DNA of 64,000 bases, taken from the NCBI GenBank assembly GCA_928212115.1, contig CAKMRJ010000001.1, positions 187,688,858 through 187,752,857 on the forward strand, in the 5' to 3' direction. This DNA is from Lactuca virosa (lineage: Eukaryota; Streptophyta; Magnoliopsida; Asterales; Asteraceae). The notes beneath the pieces were generated by a model that was not told the DNA's origin, made no database searches, and saw only the letters and a program-made list of their open reading frames with translations. Position 1 is the stretch's first letter, and every line of letters begins with the position of its first letter. A program made the position numbers and the translations under genes. Positions 43,621-55,415 of the stretch are shown here, one piece after another.

Positions 43621-46600
43621 ATGGCTGTTCATCAATCGCAAACCACTGACGATGTATCGTCTCAACCTTAATGAAGATTCAAAACACAAATTACCAAGTT
43701 TAATGTGATGAACGTGTTTATCCAGAGGAATTAAAGATGCTTATCGTGGCTCCAAGAGTTCTGTTTTGTCTACAGCCATGTTCAACTCTTTTGTTGTTCC
43801 TATGTCTTGGTTATCTTTGGCTGTTTCTACTACAACATACAGCGAAACCATGATGATTGTTACTTTCCAATTGACGAATGACAAGAAGTTTAGACTGTCA
43901 AAGAAGTTATTCGCCCAAATTCTGAACATTCCCAATTCTGAACCTTTTTACAAAGTTATGAATGAAAAAGTGATTCACATGTTCAATGAGATGGGTTATC
44001 AACCTACTCTCACCAAGATTAGTGAGTTCAAGAAATTAGGGTTTCCGTGTATTTGAAACTTTCTCTTTGGAATCTATCTTCGATGCATGACAGGTCGAAG
44101 TGTGGGACTAGATAAAGCTCGGTTGGAAGTATACGCATGGTGACTGGCATTTATTATGACCTACAAGTAGATTATGCTACTCAACTGTGGGATGAATTTG
44201 TTAAAAGTATTGGGAATACTAATGCCAAAGAGGGGATTTCGTGTGCTAAGTACTGGTGTCTTATTCTTCAATTCGTGTATGAAAAAGAGGGTATTCAAGT
44301 CCTTGAAAATGAAGAAACTGTTGGGTTGGCTTTGTATCAGTTTCCTAAAATTGTTGAAGATGATGTTGATGTTTTTCCAAGTGTTGCTAGAATTCCAAAT
44401 GCAATGCTTCGAAAGGTTGTTCCTTTTAATCCTGTCTTGGTGAATTACCTAACGAAGATCAATCCGGATATTGAAACTGGGGTGTTGTTCAAAAAGACAA
44501 CTGAACGTCCTTCCAAGAAGCGAAGAGGATCTAAGAAGGAAGCTCAGCTAAGCCCTTCGAAAGTTAGTTCGGTTTCAAAAGAGGCGAAATCTACAAAGAA
44601 GGTTACTGTTAAAGTAAAAGCTTCGAAGAAAACTCAAAGCCAATAGTTAATGAAACTCTTAATCCTTTAAAGGATGTGGTACCTTCGAAAACTGGTATTT
44701 AAAAAAGACTCAAGAAAATGGCTCACAAACCTCGCCATTCTCCTGAAAGGTCTGGAAGTTTTTCACCATCTATTGTCTGAAAGCCACAAATTGGTAGAAA
44801 GGGTGTCGTAATTCACGAAATACCCACACCTACTTCTCCACAAACAAAGAAAAGGAGATCAGAAGATATGGCTAAGAAGATCTGAAAGAAACAAAGGAAG
44901 CAAAGCAAATTAATCATTCAAGATGATTCAATGGATGATGAGGTTATACCAGAATTTGCAATGAAAAATGATCAGACGAGTCGTTCTTCACCTATGAGGA
45001 ATTCTCCAGTTAAGTCGAATCTCGAGGAGACTGGAAATCCTGATGGCACTGTTAAAACTTCTATAGTGGACACAACCATCAATCAAGGTGAGCATCCACA
45101 TATTTCTACTCCTAAACAGACAACAGTCATACCACCTGAGGTTTGGAATACCGAATCATTTCATGAGGAGGTTCGAACCTCAGGCATCACTGCAAACGTA
45201 TCTGATACGGATGCAAATGTCAACAAGGGTGATGGAGTATCGACAACTGCAGCCTAAGGTACTTCTTCTATAATTGTCTCCTCTACTTTCGAAACTTCAG
45301 GTGTTAATCCAACTGTTTCTTTACCTCCATTTCATACTACCATTTCTACTAGATTACCAACAACCACACATTCACCTACTTTCGATACCATTTTGCAACA
45401 ACCCATTACATCCTTATAACCATCACAATCCACCGAAGAACCCATAACAGTTCTTGATGATGAAACTGATGATGGAGGGTTCGTAGGTTCATTTGCTGAT
45501 ATTGAGTTTGATCCTGAAGAGGAGAATATTCCTAACCATATGCTCATGTCGGGGAAGCAACTCAAGATCCTAAACAGAATGCTCAACTCTTTACTCCAAC
45601 TACAAGCTAATGCAGGAGGTAAACATTCGGTGTCTGGTATTAAAGTAGATGTTATGCTGAAAGCTCAAGAACTTCGTATTCTCAACAAAATTGTTCAGTC
45701 TGACAAGAACAATGAATTAAGGGTCTAGGCTCAATCTGAGACCTTTAATGGCGAATTGAAAGATTTGAAAGGAGTTGCCAAGAAATTCCATATTCTATTT
45801 GTTAAGGATGTGAAGATTGTTCGAGAGGATGTCAATCGAAAGATTGAAGAGTTACACTCAGATGTATCAAGGGAGTTACAAGAAGTGAACAATAACTACT
45901 CTTCGATTCTCGAGAAGGTAGATATTATTGCTGGTGCTGTAACCAAAATAGTTGAGTGTTACAATCCCATGCTTCCAAAGATGGATGCACATGCTGAGTC
46001 GGAGACAAAGCATTTTGGAAAATTGATTAGTTGCTGGTTGAATTGAAAGCAATGGTTTCGAAGTCAAGTTATTCATCACTATTCACTCCTGAGTTTTTAA
46101 CTCAGAAGTTTCGCTTGCTCGAGTCGACAATTCATTCTGAATTGGCTCTACTTTCGAAACTAATGAACTTACTACCAACGTATGTCCCACCCGTTGTTAC
46201 AAGTGTGCAAGAGGGATAAAGAAAGGTGGTTGGTGTAAGTAAATGCGAAGGAGCATCTGGGAAGGCAAGTGAAGATGCAAGTGGTAATGCAAAAGTTGTG
46301 GGAAAAGTCCTGACTACTCAAATTCCTACAACTTTTCCAAATAAGACAGATCCAATTATTTCGACAACTACAACAACAAGACCTCTGGCAAAAGGGATTG
46401 TTATTGGTGGTTATAGTTCGTCTTCAAAGTCAACACCCACTGAAGCAGATAAAGGCAAAGGAAAAGCTGTTGTTATTGAACAATCGAAGGAAATAGAGAA
46501 AAGCAACTATTGAAGCTGAAATGGAAAAACAGTGCCATATTCAAAGTATTCTTAGACTTCGTCAAAATGATCCTCCAAATCTAAACAAAGGTGATCCAAG

Positions 46601-47370
46601 GAAACTATATAGCTATGAGAATATTAAAGCTATGGTAGTAAATGGAGAAATGCATGACTTTGAGAAGAAGCCAAAGAAGAGTTATGCAACTGAGAACTTA
46701 GATATGAATCAACTGGATTTTCCCATCAACAAGATGATGTTTGTTACTTCGCAATATCAGATTGTTGACAAGCTTGATGATAATGAAGAGTACAAGAAGT
46801 TAAGACTTTGATTTCATGCAGTACTTGGGAAAGAAGAAGAAGAAGTGTGGTCACTTATCAAGGTAGTTCGAGTTTTGAATATATCCAAAGATGTTTTATT
46901 CAAGGGTGTACTTCAAAATTTTCGATATGTGGTCAGAGAAAACAATACCAACTTCACCTTTACCATTGTTGAGTTTCCTCTTATGAATCTGAATGACTTA
47001 ATCACATTCACGAAGATTTTTAAGGTCAACAATGAAACAAAACATCAGGGTATAAGTAAGGAAGATTATCTGCTGGGTCTTGCTCATATCAAGCTGTTCA
47101 TCGACGATTATTACGAGTGTTTAGCCTTAACAAATGTCGAATTGGATTTGACTATGTGTAAAGAGATTACTGTACCACAATAATTGTTGAAGAGTAAATC
47201 CGATTTATAGCCTTATGATGATGGAGAAATTTGTTTGAAGCCTCTTGGAATCATTTTTGTTGGTAAAAGCAAGAGGGGAAGCAAGACAAAGTTTTTATTC
47301 CAAGCATGTGATGTAGAACGATATACTACTGCACATTATACGAACTTGATGGTTCGTATGAATCACTGAA
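43621..47370 (+). pseudogene. Element E 3' accessory ORF, large, broken
   Basis: About 3.7 kb of degenerate coding sequence between pol and the 3' LTR. The likely start is MAVHQSQTTDDVSSQP at 43621. Readable blocks in order are: FNSFVVPMSWLSLAV, KFRLSKKLFAQIL, MFNEMGYQPTLTKISEFKKL (43766-44040); NFLFGIYLRCMTGRSVGLD; DYATQLWDEFVKS, CAKYWCLILQFVYEKEGIQV (44137-44350); a Lys/Ser-rich basic region; TSIVDTTINQGE and TSGITANVSDTDANVNKGDG (45055-45240); helical segments (45756-46219); then PINKMMFVTSQYQIVD, VVRVLNISKDV, FPLMNLNDLI and AHIKLFIDDYYECLALTNVE (46720-47180). No signal peptide or transmembrane helix is visible, so an envelope is not supported. F keeps the second half. Family not recognised. 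Confidence 0.7.
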
Positions 47371-47490
47371 AGAAAAACAACGAAGGAGATAAGGCTGAAT
47401 TGAAGAAAGTGATGAACTGGTATGCAGAAATTCGGAGTACGATGCATCAAGCAATCCAGATGTTAATGACTGTGATTCGTCACTTCTCAC

Positions 47491-47502
47491 AAAGGGGGAG
47501 AA
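47491..47502 (+). other. Element E polypurine tract
   Basis: AAAGGGGGAGAA immediately before the 3' LTR. F has the identical tract on the other strand (52934-52945). Confidence 0.85.
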
Positions 47503-47834
47503 TGTTGGGGTTAAAAGGTTGTGAGATGTCGAAATTATATTTTTTATCTGTAATATCGAATATTGGATTGTATTTTATTTTAAGGAGTACTCTAGTGTCG
47601 AAGCTTAGATGTCGAATGTCCTTATACTTTTTGTGCTTTCAGTTTTCCCTATAAATATGGGAAGGATACTTTTAGAGGTTAATAACTTTTCTCTGATTGT
47701 AATCATTTTCTCTTTCCTCTTGTATTCAACTGATAAAGCAATACAACGTGCCAAACAGATTATATTTAGATCTTGTATTCTTAATTACTTCAAACTCTGC
47801 ATCTGTATGATTACTCGATTCAACCAGAACTACA
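47503..47834 (+). repeat. Element E 3' LTR
   Basis: 332 bp, same length as the 5' LTR, about 18 mismatches by eye and no indels. TATA box at 47650-47657. Confidence 0.93.
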
Positions 47835-47839
47835 CAAAC
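47835..47839. repeat. Target-site duplication CAAAC, right copy of element E
   Basis: Equals 34042-34046. Confidence 0.9.
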
Positions 47840-48530
47840 TCCAAGTGATATTATCTTATGAAAAAATGTTATTTGACATGTAAAAACCATTTTTATACAT
47901 AAAACATAACATATATTTAACATAAAATAAACATCACAAGCATGGATTATAATGTGTATAAACCAAGCCATGTCTAGTAATAATTTTTATGAGCCATCAC
48001 AAAAATTATTAAGTCTTTCCTAAAGGAATTAAGGGACACTTCAAAAGGTCATCAAGCTCCTACTTGCTAAGTCAACTTTTTGTTGCAAACAGACTTCAAA
48101 TCTTCATGTTGTGAAAGTTGCAACACTTAAACCATCTTCATGGAGGTCATTTCTTCATCTTTTTTCATTTAAAAAGAAATACAACTAGTCTAACTAATTT
48201 ATTACAACAAATCAACAAATGAAAAAAATACCTATTTATCTATTACATCTTATGAATAAATAAATATCAACCAAACACAACACAATGGTACAAATGGCTT
48301 GTTTATACATAACAACATATCAAATATTATAACAAACAACTCTTTGTTTTTTCTAAGGCAACTTTTATATAACCAAAATGCATGAAAAATGGTTATATAT
48401 AAAACTGAACAATTTTAACCAAAAAGTTGCCAAAAAAGACAAATATCGATTTTTCTTAACCAAAAGAAATTCATTCTTGTTTTCCAAAAACCAAAGATTA
48501 TCAAACATAAAAATCAATTTAACATAAGAT
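47840..48530 (-). other. Element H leader, right part
   Basis: Continuation of the H leader after the E insertion. AT-rich, no gene. Confidence 0.45.
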
Positions 48531-48544
48531 GTCTCTCATACCAC
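48531..48544 (-). other. Element H primer-binding site
   Basis: The minus strand reads GTGGTATGAGAGAC next to the LTR edge; TGGTAT.AGAG matches the initiator Met tRNA type with small changes. Confidence 0.6.
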
Positions 48545-49478
48545 TGTTGGGTTTTGATATGAAATATAAGTTTGTTTTTCACAAAAACCGGCAAAAAATA
48601 ACAAGTTTATTTTTAGTTCAAAACAAAACCAAACCATCATGGATCCATTTATAGAGGTTAGAATAAAATAAAAACAACCATAGGATGTTTTAGAGATAAC
48701 CTAACCCACTTTGTTTTGGGGAGTTGATGATGATAGCAAAAATCAAAGAATATGATTTCTCTTCAAGTATCAACCATCAAGAGTAAGGCACTTGGAATGC
48801 TAGTTCCTTCTTGTGTTTTTGAGTGTCTTAAGGCTTTAAATACTTACTTAAAATAAGCACTAAAGGAGATAACTCAAGAGGGATTCTAATCACCAAAGTA
48901 AAGCTCAAAACTTCAAAGAGATGAAGCTCTTCATACTTACGGGTTTTAGAGAGAAAGAAGGGAAGAAAGAAGACCAAAAACTTGCTTATTTCTCATGGAT
49001 AAGCCACTCTTATATAGTCCATAAAAAGAAAAAGCAACCCCATTAAATAATAAAAAGTAATCACCTTATTTTAGAGGAATGGGGGACAAAGGAAGAAAGG
49101 TTGATAAGCAAGCACCCATGCCTTTAAGATTTTCGGCCATGGGTCTTGGAAGAGACAAAAATTGTCTCAAACTTTGCTAACCATGGTAGAGTAAGTCTTT
49201 ATAGTAATCATGGTTAACCAAAGTGTCCAAAACTTCGTACATGACCTATTAAATCATACCATATGATATAATAACTAGTAATACTCTTCTTATAATTATT
49301 ATTTTCATAAAACAATAATTATTCCGTAATTAAAATACAAGAATTGATATTATTTACTCATAATCATATTAATAATAAATATACAAAATGTGCCAACTTG
49401 ATAAAGGTGTGACCCTATAGGATCATATATTATTATCAATATCACTCCATAATGGTTCTTGGGCATATAGATTCAACA
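48545..49478 (-). repeat. Element H 5' LTR
   Basis: Starts TGTTGGG (48545) after the primer site and ends most plausibly at CAACA (49478), giving 934 bp with matching TGTTG/CAACA ends. A minus-strand TATA-like ACTATATAAGAG lies at about 49009-49020. No second LTR is in the window, so the right edge is inferred from the terminal inverted repeat. Confidence 0.6.
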
Positions 49479-52400
49479 ATAAGTGCACCATTGTGATGAG
49501 AAATAAATGGAAAACAGAACCCCTGACTATTTACTGCTGTTGAAACCTTCCTTAAGAAACAAGGCGACTCCCAACACGAGTCTCATCTATATAACCACTG
49601 CAGAGAAGCACGTACAACAACAACATATTCCAAAACTTCCTAGCTATAAGACTAAACTTCTAGTGATAACCACAAAGCCGAGGACTCTTAGAACTACAAA
49701 CACTGAATCAACTCTATCAATATGCTTCCCAAGACTGAGAACCCATCAGATCTAAACTTCAAAACCCAAACTCCAAGACAGGTATTCATCCATTCGATGA
49801 ACCCAACCCTTGTCCTTGATTAAGAACACCACCAAACACGTAGAATGAAATACTCAAAACACATCGATCGCAAATTTCAAGCAATTCCAAATCCAAAATA
49901 TGTAAAAAAAAAAACCTTAAATAAACCGTTGAATCCCTAACACGGCATTACCAACCACTGCTCCTATGAGCAAAGATGATCAATCAAAGAATTTTCAGAT
50001 TGCATCCAACCTTTATCAGCTCAGGTGTTCCCCACCTTGCAAATCACTCAAGACATTCACAATGAACTTCAAGATTCGAGACTCAATAATTGATACCCAA
50101 CCTTGGTAACCAAACCCCTAATAACAGTTCGCGAACATACGAGATTTATAACGCAAATAATCCGTAAGAGTCTTTCTTATGCACGAGTGATACTCCCAAA
50201 AAACCTTAACTGCTCACATTATCCAACCCCAGCTGGTTCGCGAGTCTCCCGACTTCCAACAATGCACCAACGTCGAAAGTACCACATGCAGAAGAAATAA
50301 ACAGTCATGATTACTGTGACCATAGCCTATGTCTGGAATACGTAACTATCTCGATACAACTTTTAAGGTTATCCAAAAACGTTGCTAAGAATCTAATCGG
50401 ATCCATCCAAATACCAATCCTGCCAGCATGACATGCCAAACAAAAAAATTAGATTCCACACAGATCTAATGTCTCGCATACCCGCACTGTAGATCCCTAT
50501 GAACCATTCTTCCGACACCACAAACTCGAACAAATCGATGATCCTCTAAGCAGAATATCTAGTTCTCCCCCACTTAGGATTCGAACTACCACTCACTGGT
50601 GTTGTAACCAAACCATCTCTCAAACTGGCTCAACCAGGTACAAACCATCCCTGACTCTTGGAATGTATAACACATGTAAGATGATCTTCCAGATAAGGAC
50701 CAAGAACACCCTAAGAGATTCTGAATTTCATATGAAGACCTTATAAAACTTTCCCATCATAACTACCTTTAACATTAAGGATTTCATGAAAATGCATAAG
50801 CAAAACACCGAGTTACCATCCATAACATACACTCCTTGCTTGCAATCCCAACCGCCAATCCGGTACATGACCTGCCTATATCCAAGGAAAACAGACCGTT
50901 GATCGCATCACTAAACATCCATATCACATCAATCCTCCTGCTTACTCCCATACTGACAAATTGCCACCAAACACCTCAGCCAACGAGCCCCCATGCTAGG
51001 TTTACATCCCAACTCTGAAAGTCACAAGCCTGATCACTCCTCGGAAAAGTGTCAGGACATAATCCTCGCCATAGATAGAGACATCCCAATCCATCTTTCA
51101 ACCACTCATCGTACAGCTGCAATCCTCAAGCTGATCATAACAATCGTTTCCTTCTTGAGTCTTGCGACTCAAATGCACGACCTCGAATAAGGACCTAGAG
51201 ACATTAAAACCAACAAACTTACCTAGGTCTACAACAATCAAACCTAACTAACATCGCCCCTGAGGCCCAAAACAATTAACAGACCCCTCATCATGCCAAA
51301 ACAACCATAACTAAAAGAGTAACAGATATGGAACCACTGCCACAAATCATGGTATCAAACCATGCTTTTTTCCCCGGCCAGTTCCTAAGAATCCGCAAAT
51401 GTTTTCTCGATTCGAGTATGGATCCTGTGCTTCCACTAGTATGGGCCCAATACTGCCTTCCACACATATCCATACTTTCCTCAAGAATCATCATGGGTCC
51501 TCTAAGTCACCTTCTCATAATAATACTCCCAATACTTGCTCAACAACCTAGCAACCACACTAAAATACTTCCTAGGCTCTCCTAGGATTCCCCAACTCCC
51601 CTGCCATCAGTTGCTGAAGAATCCCTACTAATTTCAGCTAACCACTTCATAAATAAAATTACACGAAATAAAACTTAAATAATCCTTCGACTAAAAGACC
51701 AAACCCTACAACGATTAGACTCAAATCCTTCACTCTAAGATTATTTAAACTTCATAGCATGTAATTTAATGTATTCATTTTATAGTTAACTCACATAAAT
51801 ATGAGTCTCACAAAGCACGAAGCAAGCAACAATTGAGTAGTAGGGGCGATTGGGACTAAGACACAATAAAATCAGGCAGATTCTCATATGCAATTCTCGA
51901 TGTTTAGATCTAATCATCTAGGTTACACATTCATCCTATCCTCAGTCTATCAAGAATGGCTAATCATTCTCATGTTGTCCTGCAATAAACTGCACCCACT
52001 CATAAAACTTCCACCAACCCGGCAGCCACCCGTGCATGCTAATTATACATAATGTTGGATCCCATAGATAGTCGAATACTTGACTCTATCCTAAGCCCTT
52101 AACTAGACAAGAACATGAAATACAACAAAATCAAACATTCTCAGGCTATGCAATCTTTGTTATGTAAAAATATGATGTGCACACTAAGCAACTTTAGTAA
52201 CGATGTGAATTTCATCCAAGAAGTAACCCTAGGCTATTAGGCATCATATATCAAACAATTTTATGATGCAATTCCTGAAGATCCCTAGCCTATCACTAGC
52301 ATGAAGTTCTACCATAATCATCACAAACAAGTAATAGTGAGGTAACGTGGGGTAACTTTCTTGCTTCGACTGATCATACACCTCTCATTGTTCCTTGGTT

Positions 52401-52537
52401 ACTTTTGAAAATAATTTTGAATTTAATTTTTGAAAATAATTTGGAACTATTTGAAAACTTTCACCGATCCTTAGTTTCAGTCTGGATTCACACAAATGTT
52501 CATCCAATTCACTCAAACTAGGGCTCTGTTACCAACT
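49479..52537 (-). mobile_element. Remnant G: non-coding internal region of an LTR element
   Basis: About 3 kb without a supported gene on either strand; the plus strand is unusually C/A-rich (minus G/T-rich). At its right end is a minus-strand primer site (AGTTGGTAACAGAGCC, 52522-52537) followed by an LTR edge, so this is the leader/internal part of an LTR retrotransposon. A diverged version of the CTTGT-TAG-T--GGGCTTAGGATAG word of the Ty3 leaders is near 52090-52115. It may be a large non-autonomous element, or its coding part may lie beyond H. Confidence 0.5.
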
Positions 52538-52599
52538 TGTAACACTCCAAAAATCAAAAGAAATTTAAAATTTTCAAAATCAACCATTTAACAAAATAG
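52538..52599 (-). repeat. Remnant G 5' LTR end, cut by element F
   Basis: TGTAACACTCC at 52538 starts an LTR edge beside the primer site. Only 62 bp remain before the F LTR. Confidence 0.55.
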
Positions 52600-52933
52600 T
52601 GTAGTTGTTATGAATCGAATGTATGAAATGAAATCAGAGTATGAATCAATAACAACACAGAATCGTAAATAATATATGTTTGGCTCAATATATTGCTTTT
52701 GAAGATACAAAGTAAATGTAGAGTACAAGTAGTGAATACTTCGAAAGATACTCTAACTCTAATATCTAAACCCTATTTATAGAGATGACAAAAGCATACA
52801 AAAAATACATAAGGGCTTATAGATTCATGCTTCGAAATTACAATATACCCTTATGAAAATAAACAATACTGACTTCGATACTAACAAAACACATAGGATG
52901 CTTTGACACCTTACAACAATTTCGAACCCAACA
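52600..52933 (-). repeat. Element F 3' LTR
   Basis: 334 bp, minus reading TGTTGGGTTCGAAATTG...AACTACA. Ends, length and TATA box (TATAAATA, 52774-52781 complement) match the E LTR, although the middle differs. Confidence 0.85.
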
Positions 52934-52945
52934 TTCTCCCCCTTT
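52934..52945 (-). other. Element F polypurine tract
   Basis: The minus strand reads AAAGGGGGAGAA before the LTR, identical to E. Confidence 0.85.
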
Positions 52946-55415
52946 GTAAGCAGTGTCAAATCCTAAGTCATCAGCATCTGAGCAGCTTGATGTAAAAACT
53001 TCCAAACTTCCATATACCATAAGATTGACTTACGAATCTCAGCTTTATCTCCTTCTAAATTCTTCTTGCAATTATTGATAGGAACCAGTAAATTCGTATA
53101 TTAAGAGTTTGTATATCTTTCCACATCTTCAATCTTGAATAAGAACTTTGTAATTTTGTTGTTTTTACTCTTTCCAACAAAAACAACTCACAAGGGCTTC
53201 AAACAAATTTCACCATCATCGTAATTCTTCAAATTCTTTCCACTTTTCAACAAAGACTGTGGAACAGTGATTTGTTTTCCCATTGTAAGTGCAAGCTCAA
53301 CATCTGTCATTGCAAGACAATCATAGTAATTGCCAATGAACAACTTGATGTGTGCATATCCAATCAAGAAATCTGCTTTATTCATCATCTGTAGCTTCAA
53401 AGTATCTACTCCTTTCAAAATGTTTGCTACACTGATGAGATCATTAATATTCATCAATGGGAAGTCAGCTACTGAGAAGTCAAATGCAACATTGTTAGCT
53501 CGAACTACATGATATCGAAAATTCTTCAAAACTCCTTCGAACATAACATCCTTGGTAATGTTTAGCACTCTGACAACTTTGACCAATGACCAAATTTCTT
53601 TTTCCCTTTTACCAAGAACTACACGGAATCTGAGCTTCAGCCTTTTAAATTCTTCTTTGTCTTCAAACATATCCACAATTTGATATTGCGAAGAGATAAA
53701 CATCATTTCGTTGATAGGGAAGTCTATCTGATTGAAATCCGAGTTTTCGATAACAAAGCTCTTTTTGAGAACTTTAGGAAACTCATGCATAAATCCACTA
53801 AACACTGAACCGTCAATAGTTTCATAGCTGTAACATTTGGATGGATCACTCTTATTCAGCCCAACAGGATCACTCTATCTTTGTTGAAGAATACTCTTAA
53901 TTTTTCTTTATTTTTCCATTTCCCGCTCCAAGGCCAACTTTTTCTCTTCGGCAGTTGGTTCAATCAAAATTCCTTTTCCTCTTTTCTTCAACTCTTCTGT
54001 TGATGGAGGTGGCTTCGAACTTGACCCCCCAGTAGATGATCTAATGGAAATACCTTAGGTTAAAGGTTTTGAAGTCATGGTTGTAGAAGTAGTTGTTGTA
54101 GATACTGGAAATGTTGTGGGAATTTGTGTGCTTGACACCTTACCAACCACTTCACCTTGTTCCGAATTCCTTGATGCACCCACACCTTATCTCCCCTTTG
54201 CACCCTTGTGAAACACAAGTGGGGCAACAGTGGGAATCAAATTCACCAAATGCAGTAGACGAAGATCAACCTTCAGTCTAGAATCGAACAAAGAGAAAAT
54301 TTGTGAGATAGACTCTTGAGAAACTGTTGAAGTAGGAGGAATAGCAGGATTCGAAATCATCTCCTTCACCTCTTTCAAGACACCTTGTAGATGTATGAAA
54401 TTCTTAGAGTTAACAGAAGTATGATACTTAATGAGCTTTGTGACTGCATCAACAATTATATCTACCTTATTATGAAGGTTAGTATAATTCTGATCAACCT
54501 TTGTAACTTCCTGTGTTAGTTCTTGTCGAATTCTTCGAGCTTCAAATTTACATCCTCTTGAACTCTCTTGACAGCTTGAACAGATAATATATTATGTTCT
54601 TTTGCAACAAATCATAAATCCTTGACTTCATGATTAAATGAGTCAGATTGAAATTTCACTCGAAGTTCGTTATTTTTATTCATCTGGTCCTTCAATGCTT
54701 TCAGTCAAAGTTCTTCGGCCTTGAGCATCACATCAACCTCGATCCCAACAACATTGTGTCGAATTCCAACATCAGCCTGAAGCTAGAGTAACAAGTTGAG
54801 TTTTCGATTGAGGATCTTGAATTGTTTACCAGGCATCAACATATGATCTGGTATATTCTCCTCTTCTGGATCAAACTAAAGATCAGCGAAAGAAACACAC
54901 ACATCATCATCTTAGGTTGTAGTATCAGGAATAGATGTTGGACCTTCAGTGGATTGCAAAGGAAATAAGGATGTGATTGGTTGATTGAGGATGTTATGAA
55001 AGGTAGGTGAAATAGTAGATTGAGGTAAGGTAGTAGAAACAGGTGAATGAAATGGTGGTAACGAGGTACTCGTATTAAGATAAGAAGTTTCGAAAGTAGA
55101 AGATATGATGATGGAATCCAAAGTACCATAAGCTTGAGAAGTTAACACGCCATCACCCTTCGTGACATTTGCGTCCATATCAGATATATTCGCAGTGATG
55201 CCTGAAGTTTGCACCTCCTCCATATTGGAATTGGCTTGCGAAACTTCGGGTGGTATGACCGAAGTCTGCTCAGGGATGGATAAGTGCGAATGATCACCAA
55301 GATTGATGGTTGTGTCCACAAAAAATGTTTCCACATTGCCATCAAGACTACCAGTCGCCTCAAAATTCTACTTGACTGGAAAGTCCCTCTATGGTGACGA
55401 AAAACCCATATCATT
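52946..55415 (-). pseudogene. Element F 3' accessory ORF, C-terminal two thirds
   Basis: Homologous to the second half of the E 3' ORF. A 205-codon open stretch (53188-53805) carries DFPINEMMFISSQYQIVD, VVRVLNITKDVMFEGVL, FPLMNINDLISVA, AHIKLFIGNYYDCLAMTDVE and LTMGKQITVPQ, each clearly matching E. The 54912-55334 stretch carries DTTINLGDHSHLS and TSGITANISDMDANVTKGDG, matching E 45055-45240. Conserved residues cluster in these blocks whereas linkers differ, as expected of a protein once under selection. Several stops show it is now dead. No envelope-like membrane segment seen. Confidence 0.75.

Larger units (their letters stand above)
34047..47834 (+). mobile_element. Ty1/Copia element E, complete, 13.8 kb with 3' accessory ORF
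   Basis: Plus-strand element with 332-bp LTRs at both ends, a primer site, a polypurine tract and 5-bp target duplication. The order gag, protease, integrase, RT, RNase H (integrase before RT) proves Copia. It is very long for a Copia element because of a roughly 2 kb gag extension and about 5.4 kb between RNase H and the 3' LTR. By eye the LTRs differ at about 18 of 332 positions. Many stops and two tandem duplications inactivate it. Position of the extra ORF recalls SIRE-type Copia elements, but the short LTR does not fit well, so the lineage is left open. Confidence 0.93.
20704..49478 (-). mobile_element. Old Copia element H, host of elements A, C and E
   Basis: Minus-strand Ty1/Copia remnant. 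Its surviving pieces are 20704-20911 (pre-integrase), 31964-34046 (gag and zinc-knuckle remnants, then leader), 47840-48544 (leader and primer site) and 48545-49478 (5' LTR). Removing C (TSD ATATA) and E (TSD CAAAC) joins them in the correct Copia order. The pol half lies left of A, outside the window. Coding traces are short and full of stops, so H is the oldest layer. The assignment rests on three independent motif matches in order. Confidence 0.65.
52600..55415 (-). mobile_element. Copia element F, 3' half only, relative of E
   Basis: Minus-strand 3' LTR (52600-52933), polypurine tract, then a copy of the E-type 3' ORF extending to about 55415, where similarity to E (around 44980) ends. 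Pol, gag and the 5' LTR are absent, so F is truncated, perhaps by a later insertion or deletion at 55415. Confidence 0.8.

Noticed and set aside
43621..47370. Calling the 3' ORF of element E an envelope gene
   Set aside because: Position fits, but no signal peptide, transmembrane helix or fusion-like motif could be seen.
48531..48544. tRNA-like sequence near LTRs
   Set aside because: Only the 12-14 base primer complement is present, with no cloverleaf; same for the other primer sites.
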